A DNA stretch of 64,000 nucleotides from CAVPDE01 sp963707125 (GTDB lineage Bacteria; Desulfobacterota; DSM-4660; Desulfatiglandales; HGW-15), in contig CAVPOU010000020.1 of NCBI GenBank assembly GCA_963707125.1, forward strand, positions 310,001 to 374,000, written 5' to 3'. Shown piece by piece: positions 51,790 to 59,783 of this stretch (the first letter of the stretch is position 1; the number at the start of each line of letters is the position of its first letter). The notes beneath the pieces were generated by a model, which saw nothing but the letters and a program-made list of their open reading frames with translations, had not been told where the DNA came from and did no database searches. Position numbers and translations under genes: made by a program.

Positions 51790-52281
51790 ATGAGGCACAG
51801 GAAGGGCGATATTCGGGCAGCTTACCACGAAGCAGGCCATTGCCTGATTTCTCTGCATTTGGGCGTGTCCGTGGTCTCCGTGGGGATCGAGCGGAAAGCC
51901 TCATCGAACGGATACCCCTACATTCAGAAGAAGGGTTGGATTCACCACGGGCGAGGTGTGACGGCCAGCTTAGAAAACTGCATCTTGATTTTGCTCGCAG
52001 GGCCGACGGCAGAGGGCATGTGTCCTTGCGGCATAGGGCGTGCCGGCGACTTCTATCTCTCTTCCCGGGAAGACATGACGCAGGTCTATGCGACCGTGGA
52101 TGAGGTCGGATTCACGGGTCCGGCTCGTGGACGGTACATGCGGCAATGCCGGAGCCGGGTCGAAACAGGCTTGAGATACCACTGGAAGCAAGTTGAGGCG
52201 CTTGCAAATGCTCTGCTCGCCCGTAAGCGGCTGACAGGCAAACAGGCATGGAGGATCATCGAAGAGGCAGGCACCGAATAA
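51790..52281 (+). CDS. Free-standing M41-like (FtsH protease domain) zinc protein
   Basis: This 163-residue protein begins with the peptidase motif AAYHEAGHCLISLHL (HEAGH near residues 13-17), as in the FtsH M41 domain, followed by a spacing-typical LAGPTAEGM (about 76-84; the equivalent LAGRxAE motif follows the metal site in FtsH). There is no AAA+ domain and no membrane helix, so it cannot unfold proteins by itself. Such short M41-like proteins occur in mobile or phage-linked regions and might be recruited by another ATPase. The start is ATG 51790 with a weak upstream GGTG. Confidence 0.75.
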   Translation: MRHRKGDIRAAYHEAGHCLISLHLGVSVVSVGIERKASSNGYPYIQKKGWIHHGRGVTASLENCILILLAGPTAEGMCPCGIGRAGDFYLSSREDMTQVYATVDEVGFTGPARGRYMRQCRSRVETGLRYHWKQVEALANALLARKRLTGKQAWRIIEEAGTE

Positions 52282-52466
52282 CCCGTTAATGGGAAACGGG
52301 GGCAAGGGCAGGGCAATTCTTCAAAAGTGTCCTATCTGTCACAAGAAGCACAAGGTCATAAAGAAGAAGTGCGCATGCGGAGAAAACCTGTAGGATGCGG
52401 CAAACACCGAAAGATTGGATATCGACGTGATCTCGCTTAAATTGAACAAAATAGAAGGAGGCAAAC

Positions 52467-53585
52467 ATGTATCCTCATCTTTTTTCTAGGAATATGGTTG
52501 GAGGCAAAGAGTTGAAGAACAGACTTACCATGGCGCCGCTCTACCTCGGCTACGCCGGAGAGAGCGGCACGGTGAGCGAAATACTCATGGAGCATTATCG
52601 GTTGATGGCGAAAAGCGGTGTCGCCATGGTTGTGGTTGAGAACGCCACCGTGGATCATCCCACGGGGAGCGGTTCCAATCGAACATTGCGCGCGGACACG
52701 GACGAGAACCTCAAAGGGTTGACCGAATTGGCGACAACCATAAAAGGGCAAGGCACACTGGCCTGTCTGCAAATCAACCATGCAGGCCGCTTTGCGGGCA
52801 TCGCAGATCCCGCCCTCGCACCTTCAGCTGTGCAAACATTCGGCCGCATGCCAAGAGCTTTGAACAAGGAAGAGATGCGGAAGATTGCCCAGAAATTCGC
52901 CGAGGCGGCAGTGAGGGTTAAGAAGGCCGGATTTGACCTTGTCGAGTTGCATGGTGGGACAGGCTATCTCCTTTCATCATTTGTTTCGCCAAGAACCAAC
53001 AAAAGGGCTGATGAGTATGGCGGGTCGCTTGAGAACCGGCAAAGATTCCCCTTGGAGGTTGTGCAGGAGGTTAGGGCAGCCGTCGGCAATTTCCCGGTCG
53101 GATACCGATTTCTGGCGGACGAATGGTTGCCGGACGGCCTGAAGATTCTCGAATCCCGCCAGTATGCGCGAGCCCTCGCTGCTTGCGGTGTGGCCTACAT
53201 CTCGGTCATGGGAGGAACCTATGAATCGTTCTTCCTCCCGGAAATACTCCAGGTCTCCCGAAAAGAAGGGTATATGGTTGAGTTGGCGGCTGCCATCAAG
53301 AAGGAAGTGAATGTCCCGGTCATCGCCGCAGGCCGCATCTCTACGGGAGCGTTCGCGGAGAGCATCCTCGCACAAGGAAAGGCGGATTTAATCGGGCTTG
53401 CGCGGGTGCTCTGGGCCGATCCTGAATGGCCGTCAAAAGTCAACGAGGGAAAAGAAAGCGAAATTGTTCACTGCCACCCTGACTGTGATGATACGTGCAC
53501 AAAGCTTGTTACAAAAGGCAAGGCTGCCTTTTGTGTGCGCTGGCCTCATGAGAAGCTGCAGGAGTGGAAAGGGAAAATGGTTTAA
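52467..53585 (+). CDS. Old-yellow-enzyme-family NADH:flavin oxidoreductase
   Basis: A 372-residue FMN TIM-barrel enzyme of the OYE/enoate-reductase group: TMAPLYLGYAGESG near the N-terminus, CLQINHAGRFA (about residues 96-106), FDLVELHGGTGYLLSSFVSPRTNKRADEYGGS (about 155-186) and AAGRISTG near 290. The C-terminal HPDCDDTCTKLVTKGKAAFC contains cysteines that may bind a 4Fe-4S cluster, as in 2,4-dienoyl-CoA reductase and enoate reductases, but the second NADPH domain is missing. It has a strong GGAGG site. The substrate is unknown. Confidence 0.9.
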   Translation: MYPHLFSRNMVGGKELKNRLTMAPLYLGYAGESGTVSEILMEHYRLMAKSGVAMVVVENATVDHPTGSGSNRTLRADTDENLKGLTELATTIKGQGTLACLQINHAGRFAGIADPALAPSAVQTFGRMPRALNKEEMRKIAQKFAEAAVRVKKAGFDLVELHGGTGYLLSSFVSPRTNKRADEYGGSLENRQRFPLEVVQEVRAAVGNFPVGYRFLADEWLPDGLKILESRQYARALAACGVAYISVMGGTYESFFLPEILQVSRKEGYMVELAAAIKKEVNVPVIAAGRISTGAFAESILAQGKADLIGLARVLWADPEWPSKVNEGKESEIVHCHPDCDDTCTKLVTKGKAAFCVRWPHEKLQEWKGKMV

Positions 53586-53612
53586 CGCTTCCTTATTAAT
53601 GAGAACACCCTA

Positions 53613-53676
53613 AGAAAAAGGGGATAACCTGTAAAAGGTATCCCCTAAATTTTTTCTGGTGGAAGTGCATGGGAAT
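53613..53676 (+). repeat. Copy of tRNA-Sec 3' end plus terminator (att-like repeat)
   Basis: This 64-nt stretch repeats 55048-55112 in the same orientation with a few differences. It contains the terminator of the tRNA-Sec gene and about 20 nt of its 3' end (GGAAGTGCATGGGAAT), but not the rest of the tRNA. Such a partial copy is the usual mark of integration into a tRNA gene. Confidence 0.8.
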
Positions 53677-53692
53677 AGCTCCCAAAAAATAG

Positions 53693-53783
53693 GCCCCTCT
53701 GTGCGTTGTGAGAGAGAATCAGAGGGGCTTAGGAGGAAAGAGTTCCTAGCATGATACTGCAAATAAAGCGCCCACGGGCTAGG
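53693..53783 (+). repeat. Duplicated stem-loop element, copy R2
   Basis: GCCCCTCTG (53693-53701) pairs with CAGAGGGGC (53720-53728), and the following GCTTAGGAGGAAAGAGTT is identical to R1 at 51247-51338. The right part again holds GCAAAT..AG.GCCCACG.GCTA. It begins 17 nt after the att-like repeat. Confidence 0.7.
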
Positions 53784-53813
53784 CGTGCGTGGCTGAAAAG
53801 CACAGAAGGAAGC

Positions 53814-53978
53814 TCAAGGGCTAAACAAACAGGCGAACAGGTGACCGAGACCGATGGAAAATGAAGAGGCGCCACTGTAAGGGTGAATAACCAGAAAGAA
53901 CACAATCGCCATCACGATGGGAATAATCATGAAATTGAAGACATCCACTAATTCTTGATTCAGCGGTTTTCTATGCAT
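53814..53978 (-). CDS. Small membrane protein, 54 aa
   Basis: The reading MHRKPLNQELVDVFNFMIIPIVMAIVFFLVIHPYSG.. is 54 residues with one long hydrophobic helix (FNFMIIPIVMAIVFFLVI) and a shorter hydrophobic stretch near the C-terminus (HLFACLF). AAGGAGATGAGGCC lies directly before ATG 53978, a strong translation signal. It sits inside the selC-flanked segment, opposite in strand to the toxin-antitoxin pair. The family is unknown. The remaining 53979-54446 has no other gene. Confidence 0.55.
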   Translation of the reverse strand: MHRKPLNQELVDVFNFMIIPIVMAIVFFLVIHPYSGASSFSIGLGHLFACLFSP

Positions 53979-54446
53979 GGCCTCATCTCCTTTCCGGAGG
54001 ATATCGCACCAATACTCAAGTGCATGGTATTATGGAAAAGCAATATTGATACCAAACACGAGGCTTATTGAGGATTTATTTTTTATTCATTAAATCCAAA
54101 ATGTTAGAAAAGCCTAGTTGAGTTTTCGTCTTCCTCAATAGTCGTGTCTTTTGAGCACAAAATAGAACATGTGCTGTGTGAAACAGAACATAGCTGCTCA
54201 GAGTGCAACAACATGGTTTTGAAATATCAAGGGGCTAGCCGGATCAGCGAAACGGTGTGACCCGGACATGCCGCACGTGATCATCATCAGGGAGAGAAAA
54301 CGCGGCGGCTAAGGCTGTCTTCTGAGTACGCTGGCCTCATGAGAAGCTTCAGGAGTGGAAAGGGAAAAGGGCGTGATTATGTGGGTCGCATCGCATCCTC
54401 CATCCGCGAGTGTGATATTCCCCAGTCTTGAAACCTCTTGACATAG

Positions 54447-54464
54447 CGTACAGTATAATGTACG
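54447..54464 (+). promoter_or_regulatory. Palindromic operator of the toxin-antitoxin operon
   Basis: CGTAC and GTACG flank AGTATAAT, so the GTACA..TGTAC palindrome overlaps a TATAAT box (54454-54459) just upstream of the antitoxin. This matches the type of operator bound by YefM-YoeB complexes. A TTGACA at 54438-54443 is only 10 nt from TATAAT, too close to be its -35 partner. Confidence 0.6.
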
Positions 54465-54485
54465 TTTTCCAAAGAGGTGATACAT

Positions 54486-54728
54486 ATGACAACGATAAGG
54501 GCAACGGAAGCGAGGGCAAAGCTATTCAAGCTGCTCGATCATGCTGCCGAATCGCATGAACCCATTCAGATAACAGGCAAAAGGTCGAACGCGATCCTGA
54601 TCTCAGAAGAAGATTGGCGGGCCATCCAGGAAACTCTTTATCTCCTATCGATCCCCGGCATGCGCGAATCCATTCGAAAAGGCTTGAAGACTCCCTTAGA
54701 GAAGTGCAGTGAGAAGGCCGGATGGTAA
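54486..54728 (+). CDS. yefM: YefM/Phd-type antitoxin
   Basis: An 80-residue antitoxin: MTTIRATEARAKLFKLLDHAAESHEPIQITGKRSNAILISEEDW is the Phd/YefM N-terminal DNA-binding and dimer domain, and the C-terminal 30 residues form the toxin-binding segment (LYLLSIPGMRESIRKGL). It would neutralise YoeB and repress its own promoter, where a palindrome is present. GAGGTGAT precedes ATG 54486. Its stop overlaps the toxin start by 7 nt. Confidence 0.92.
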   Translation: MTTIRATEARAKLFKLLDHAAESHEPIQITGKRSNAILISEEDWRAIQETLYLLSIPGMRESIRKGLKTPLEKCSEKAGW

Positions 54729-54988
54729 AATGGAGGGTTGTATACACTAGGCAGGCACAAAAGGATGCTCGAAAAATTGCTTTTGCAGGACTGAGGGAGA
54801 AGGCTGAGCAGCTTCTTGAGATCCTGTCTAAAAACCCTTTCCAGAGTCCACCCCCTTTTGAGAAACTGGTCGGCGATCTCTCAGGTGCTTATTCCCGCCG
54901 CATCAACATCCAGCACCGCCTAGTGTACCAGGTTCTAAAGGAAATCCAAACAGTGAAAGTAATTCGAATGTGGACTCATTATGAATAA
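54722..54988 (+). CDS. yoeB: Txe/YoeB-type mRNA interferase toxin
   Basis: An 88-residue RelE-superfamily toxin with the YoeB hallmarks YTRQAQKDARKI, PFEKLVGDLSGAYSRRINIQHRLVYQV (Arg and His catalytic positions) and the C-terminal VIRMWTHYE. It would cut mRNA at the ribosomal A site when released from the antitoxin. The gene overlaps yefM by 7 nt. The pair lies inside a 1.4-kb segment flanked by the selC-derived repeat. Confidence 0.93.
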   Translation: MVKWRVVYTRQAQKDARKIAFAGLREKAEQLLEILSKNPFQSPPPFEKLVGDLSGAYSRRINIQHRLVYQVLKEIQTVKVIRMWTHYE

Positions 54989-55047
54989 GGGGGCAGCATT
55001 GAGCGAGAAGGAGCTTTGATCCGATTTAAGGCGATTGTCAGGGCGCA

Positions 55048-55092
55048 ATAGAAAAGGGGATAACCTGTAAAAGGTATCCCCCTAAATTTTTC
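55048..55092 (-). terminator. Terminator of the tRNA-Sec gene
   Basis: GGGGATA and TATCCCC (with an inner CCT/AGG pair) form the stem, and the transcribed strand ends in TTTT. It is placed right after the tRNA-Sec 3' end on the minus strand. The same sequence is present in the copy at 53613-53676. Confidence 0.75.
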
Positions 55093-55189
55093 TGGCGGAA
55101 GTGCATGGGAATCGAACCCACCTACCAGGTTTAAGCCCGGTACACCGGATTTGAAGTCCGGGAGCCCCACCAGTGAGCTTACCACTTCC
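55093..55189 (-). tRNA. selC: tRNA-Sec (selenocysteine, anticodon UCA)
   Basis: The 97-nt RNA reads GGAAGTGG at the 5' end and GCACTTCC-G-CCA at the 3' end, with an anticodon loop around TTCAAA (UCA), a long extra arm and GGTTCGATTCCC in the T arm. Acceptor length and the long variable arm match bacterial tRNA-Sec. Its presence implies selenoproteins elsewhere in the genome; no Sec codon was identified in this window. Confidence 0.96.
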
Positions 55190-55224
55190 AGCAGCAATAA
55201 TAATGGCCAGAGGAGCTCATGTCA

Positions 55225-55438
55225 ACGGGATTCACCAAGGATTCACCGCAGAGGCACGGAGTACACAGAGAAAAGCATTTTCATTTGCCGGGAGATACCG
55301 GCAAATGAAAAGGTGTTGTCCTGGAACCTTTGCTCGCAGGCTAGTGGCGAGGACTCAGGATGAATTTGCCAGAGGGTCTATTTTCGCCTGTCGGTATCTC
55401 CCGACAGGCGAAAATAAAATTCCTCTCTGTGCCCTCTG
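55225..55438. repeat. Palindromic element with twin hairpins, interrupted by the intron
   Basis: The left arm contains CACCGCAGAGGCACGG..ACACAGAG words (55236-55274). Two perfect stems follow: 55278-55311 with loop GAGATA, and 55381-55414 with loop TATCTC, the reverse complement of the first loop. The right arm starts with TCTCTGTGCCCTCTG and is cut by the group II intron at 55438/55439; it resumes at 57519 with TGCCTCCGTGGTGAA. Confidence 0.78.
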
Positions 55439-57518
55439 GTACGCCAGGATAAGCCTGGCTGATCTATATGACTGTAAGGTGTCATACATGTTAATTGCTC
55501 GTTCAACATGTAGTTGCGGCCTCCCGCGGAGGGCAACCAAAACGCGGGAAGTAGGCCGGTCTCTTGGCCTTGGGCTAAGAGGCGAAAGGGAGAGAGCCTC
55601 CCTGGACAACGAAGGCGCGAGCCCTAACGCAAGTGAACCTGATTCGGCCTCGTTACACTTAGATGGCGGTGGCCAACCTTCCAGAGATGGTGAAGCCTGC
55701 CACCAGTGGGGAAGAAACGAGCGTGAGCACCTGCTGGGCCGCCCGGGGTGATTGAGGAGAGCGCGTGCCGAAAGATCAGTCGAGGAACCTGGGAGACCCG
55801 GCACGGGGTTTGTGTCGAAAGACATAGACAACGCCCCTGGGGAATCAATAACCTGGGGAGCGGCCGTGGCCGGGAGTCGGAGTGGCCCATAGTAGCGAAG
55901 AAGTCCCTGAAAGGGGAGGGAGCGAAGGGGCCACACTTCAGTCATGTTTTGATCGAAGGAGGGAGAAACCGCTTGAGCCGTAAGCGCTCCATTACGGAAT
56001 GGAAGGCGGAAGGGTTCCAAGTGGAACCTGGGATGCCGGAGAAGGTCTCTCTTCTGAGGTGGAAACTGGGCTGCAAGGCGAAGCAAGAGCGTCAGTTCCG
56101 GTTTTACGCCCTGTATGACCGGGTCTATCGCCGTGATGTGCTGGAGACGGCGTGGGTGCGGGTGAGGGCGAACCAAGGGGCACCGGGCGTGGATGGGGTA
56201 ACCATCCGGAGCATAGAGGAGCAGGAAGGTGGAGTGAGAGTCTTTCTCGATGGTGTTGAGGAAGAGCTCAAGAACAAGACCTACCGGCCTCTGCCGGTGC
56301 GCCGCGTGTACATTCCGAAGGCCAATGGCAAGCTGAGGCCCCTGGGGATACCTTGCGTAAGGGACCGGGTGGTGCAAATGGCGGTGCTCTTGGTCATAGA
56401 GCCGATCTTTGAGACGGATTTCTGGATTGTTCTCATGGGTTTCGGCCTGGGCGGCGAGCTCAGGGGGCCATGGAGCAGATCAGAAAGAATCTGACAGTGG
56501 GTCGGCAGGAGGTGTATGACGCGGATCTGAGCAGTTACTTTGACAGCATCCCCCACGACAAATTGATGCAGATGGTGGAGAAACGGATAGCGGACCGGCC
56601 GGTCCTGAAGCTGATCCGAATGTGGCTTCGCTGTCCGGTGGTCGAGGACGGGGGCCAAGGAAGCGGCAGGAAGTCGAAGAAGGGAACCCCGCAGGGAGGA
56701 GTGATCTCCCCGTTGCTGGCCAACATCTATCTTCATCAGATGGACCTGGCCTTTCATGAAGAAGAGGGGGGACCTTATAAAGCTGCGAAAGCCCGACTGG
56801 TCAGGTATGCCGACGATTTTGTCATCATGGCCCGGTATATAGGGCCGCGCATAGTGAGTTGGGTTGAGGGGAAGCTTGAGAGGGAGCTTGGGCTGGTAGT
56901 GAACCGGGACAAGACGAGCATCGTGCGAATGGGAAGAGAGGGGGAAACCCTGGATTTTCTTGGGTTCACCCTGCGCTATGACCGGGATCTGAAGGGAAGA
57001 GACAAGAGATACCTGAACATCTTTCCTTCGGACAAGGCCGTGAAGCGCATCCGGGACAAAATCCGGGTAAAGACCGCCAGTGGATATAAGAAGCCCCTCC
57101 AGGAGGCCATTGAAGAAGTTAATGTGATCCTTCGAGGATGGGCTAACTATTTTGGCTACGGCTACCCTCGGAAGGTGTTTCGGGATGTGAACCATTTTGT
57201 GCGGTGTCGGTTCCAGAGGTTTCTGGATAACCGGAGCCAACGGCGCAGCAAGCCTTTTCGGCAGGGGGAGAGTCTGTACGCTGGATTGAAGCGCTATGGG
57301 CTGATGTACCTGTAGGGGCTGCAAGCCGTCAACTCCTTGCGTATGCTTTGAAGCGAGAGACTGTCGGAGAGCCGGATGCGGGAAATCTGCACGTCCGGTT
57401 CGATGAGGGGGAGGGCAGCACGGAGTGTATGGCCTGCTGGCTATTTGCCACGCCGCTCGAAAGAGCCGATACAATGGAAGTCAGTGGCCTAAGCATGAGT
57501 GCTCCCTCTCTACTCTAC
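55439..57518 (+). mobile_element. Group II intron
   Basis: The 5' end GTACGCC (one base off the GUGYG consensus) is followed by a hairpin GCCAGG..CCTGGC as in domain I. The 3' part holds domain V (GAGCCGGATGCGGGAAATCTGC..GTCCGGTTC-type, near 57370-57403) and ends in AC at 57518. Joining 55438 to 57519 gives CTCTG/TGCCTCC, which restores the exon palindrome arm. Length is 2080 nt and it carries a reverse transcriptase gene. Exact ends need checking. Confidence 0.75.
56033..57315 (+). pseudogene. ltrA: Group II intron reverse transcriptase/maturase, frameshifted
   Basis: Two frames together give a protein of about 427 residues: an N-terminal part from ATG 56033 (palm start RANQGAPGVDGVT, IPKANGKLRPLGIP, IEPIFETDF) and a C-terminal part with YDADLSSYFDSIPH, QGGVISPLLANIYLH, the catalytic YADD motif and the maturase domain (GWANYFGYG). 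The frame breaks near 56422, where one missing C would give DFLDCSHGFRPGRRAQGAMEQI. There is no HNH endonuclease domain. It would assist intron splicing and retrohoming if intact. Confidence 0.88.
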
Positions 57519-57537
57519 TGCCTCCGTGGTGAAACGG

Positions 57538-58653
57538 TCACGACAAATGCTCGATGAGGATATTCAGAATCCTCCGGATCGGCTCTGCAGCGCCCCACAG
57601 GAGCTGGTCTCCGCAGGTGAAGGCGGTGACATAATCCGGCCCCATCATCATCTTGTGGATGCGTCCAATCGGGACAGTAAGAGTTCCGCTTACCGCCGCA
57701 GGGGTGAGGTGCTTGACCGTGGCTTCCTTATCATTCGGAATTACCTTGACCCAGTCATTCCCCATTTCGATGAGATCAATCACTACGTCCAGGGGCATGT
57801 CCTTGTTGAGCTTGATGGTCAGACCCTGGCTGTGGCAGCGCATGGCTCCAACGCGCACGCATATTCCATCCACAGGAATCGGCTTCTTGGTCCCCAGGAT
57901 CTTGTTGGCCTCTACAAAACCTTTCCATTCCTCTCTGGTTTGTCCGTTCTCCACTGCCCTGTCGATCCAAGGAATAAGGCTTGCAGCGATGGGAACACCA
58001 AAATACTGAACGGGGAGGGAGGGACCTCGAAGCTCGTTGGTGATGAGAGTATCAATTTCAAGAGCCGTAGACGTGGGGTTTCTCAACAAGTCCTTGGTCG
58101 CATAGCCGAGAGAGGCCATCTGCGCGATGAGCTCCCTCATGTGGTTTGCGCCGGCGCCTGAAGCCGCCTGGTAGGTCATGGAAGAGATCCATTCCACGTG
58201 GCCTGCAGCAAACAAACCGGAAACAGCCATGAGCATGAGGCTTACCGTGCAATTCCCGCCCACATAGGTTTTGACGCCTGCCCCAAGGCCCTCATCGATG
58301 ACCTTTCTATTCACAGGGTCAAGCACGATGATGCTGTCTTTTTCCATGCGGAGGGTGGAAGCCGCATCCACCCAGTAGCCCTTCCAGCCCTTCTTGCGAA
58401 GTTCGGGGTAGACCTTCTGGGTGTAATCGCCGCCCTGGCAGGTGACCACGATATCGAGGGAAGAAAGAAGGTTGAGGTCAAAGGCGTCCTTCAGCCGCGG
58501 CATGTCGAGGCCCACATCCGGACCTTTTCCACCGACGCTGGAAGTCGTAAAGAAAACCGGTTCGTAGCCTTTGAAATCTTTCTCTGCCAACATGCGTTCC
58601 ATGAGAACAGAACCTACCATGCCTCTCCACCCTACAAAGCCTATCCTGAGCAT
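57538..58653 (-). CDS. asd: Aspartate-semialdehyde dehydrogenase
   Basis: A 371-residue enzyme of the Gram-negative-type Asd: MLRIGFVGWRGMVGSVLMERMLAE at the NADP-binding N-terminus, GGNCTVSLMLMA with the catalytic Cys (near residue 135) and SMTYQAASGAGANHMREL downstream. It converts beta-aspartyl phosphate to aspartate semialdehyde, the branch point to lysine, methionine and threonine. GGAGGCAGCG lies upstream of ATG 58653. It ends 20 nt from the intron 3' end, so the palindrome that the intron splits lies at the 3' end of this gene. Confidence 0.96.
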   Translation of the reverse strand: MLRIGFVGWRGMVGSVLMERMLAEKDFKGYEPVFFTTSSVGGKGPDVGLDMPRLKDAFDLNLLSSLDIVVTCQGGDYTQKVYPELRKKGWKGYWVDAASTLRMEKDSIIVLDPVNRKVIDEGLGAGVKTYVGGNCTVSLMLMAVSGLFAAGHVEWISSMTYQAASGAGANHMRELIAQMASLGYATKDLLRNPTSTALEIDTLITNELRGPSLPVQYFGVPIAASLIPWIDRAVENGQTREEWKGFVEANKILGTKKPIPVDGICVRVGAMRCHSQGLTIKLNKDMPLDVVIDLIEMGNDWVKVIPNDKEATVKHLTPAAVSGTLTVPIGRIHKMMMGPDYVTAFTCGDQLLWGAAEPIRRILNILIEHLS

Positions 58654-58787
58654 CGCTGCCTCCGTTTCATAAATCATTATCCCCCTCATCCCGACTTCCT
58701 CCCCTCAGGGGAGAACGGAGAATCGGGACTTAATTCTGAACTTGTCAAAATAAAGGTAACTGCAGCATCATTCAAGAAAAAAATGAA

Positions 58788-58930
58788 CTATCCTACAGGA
58801 AGCTACGGGGTATCTGTGCTGTTGTCGCAACCGTCACACCCGCGCAGGCTGGTGTCCAGGGAAAACATCGTTGACTGGATTCCCGCCTTCTCGGGAATGA
58901 CAACGCCGCAGCAAGCTACAGGGAACTAGA
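58788..58930. repeat. Dispersed 140-nt repeat, copy 1
   Basis: AAGCTACGGGGTAT, CAACCGTCACACCCGCG, GACTGGATTCCCGCC and AATGACAACGCCGCAGCAAGCTACAGGG occur in the same order as in 62705-62860. Outer inverted ends (CAGGAAGCTACGGGG / CCGCAGCAAGCTACAGGG) surround inner REP-type stems. Confidence 0.75.
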
Positions 58931-58983
58931 CCCATAGAGAATAAATAAACGAGATTAAGAAACGATTCATGTGTATGAGCAGA

Positions 58984-59760
58984 CTATCCCGCAGAGTCTC
59001 TCGAAACCAGCTCCATCAGTTCACCGAGCACTTTACCGATGGAATCATGGATGACGAGATCCGCTCTCGAATCGAGACCGGTTTCATCTCTATTGATGAT
59101 CATAAGCTTAGCGCCTTTATCCAGAGCATGCAGGGGAATGTAGGCTGCCGGATAGACCACCAGAGAAGAACCAAGGACCATGCAGAGATCGCACTCGCCG
59201 GCCAGCCGATAGGCCTCAGCCATTTTATCTTCGGGCATGGATTGACCGAAGGAAACCGTGTCGGGCTTGAGAATCCCTGAGCAGTCATCACAATAAGGAA
59301 CCTTCACGCCCGATTGGAGCCTGTCCTGAATCAGGCTTCTGTCATATTTCTTCCTGCAGCTCAGGCACGAGACCGTAAAGGCGTTCCCATGGATCTCGAT
59401 GATTTTTTCAGGCGAATTTCCGGTTTTGTGATGAAGGTTGTCTATGTTCTGGGTGACAATGCCAAACAGTTTGCCCATGCCTTCGAGTTCGCGGATTGCA
59501 AGGTGACCGCGGCTCGGAATAGCGTCTTTCATGGTCTCCCAGAATTCCGTGCTCATCTGCCAGTACTTCTCCCTTGCGCTTTCGCTGGAAACAATCCTTT
59601 GGAAGTAGAAGTCGGAGGGATCGTATTTGTCCCAGACACCTCCCGGGCTCCTGAAATCAGGAATGCCTGATTCGGTGCTTAAGCCGGCTCCTACGAAAAC
59701 CAGAATTCCGTTGCTCTCCCGAATCAGTTCCACGCCGCGCTTCATGATTTGGTCAGTCAT
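58984..59760 (-). CDS. Sir2-family NAD-dependent protein deacylase (second)
   Basis: A 258-residue sirtuin with FVGAGLSTESGIPDFRSPGG, catalytic IVTQNIDNLHH..IHGN and a full zinc module CLSC..CDDC. The C-terminal VLGSSLVVYPAAYIPL matches NAD-binding segments. It differs clearly from the other sirtuin at 22506-23258. ATG 59760 lies 24 nt from the transposase coding start region on the opposite strand, so the insertion sequence has landed within the promoter area; expression may depend on the element. Confidence 0.92.
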   Translation of the reverse strand: MTDQIMKRGVELIRESNGILVFVGAGLSTESGIPDFRSPGGVWDKYDPSDFYFQRIVSSESAREKYWQMSTEFWETMKDAIPSRGHLAIRELEGMGKLFGIVTQNIDNLHHKTGNSPEKIIEIHGNAFTVSCLSCRKKYDRSLIQDRLQSGVKVPYCDDCSGILKPDTVSFGQSMPEDKMAEAYRLAGECDLCMVLGSSLVVYPAAYIPLHALDKGAKLMIINRDETGLDSRADLVIHDSIGKVLGELMELVSRDSAG

Positions 59761-59783
59761 GGGTATTCTCACATAGTGGCTAC

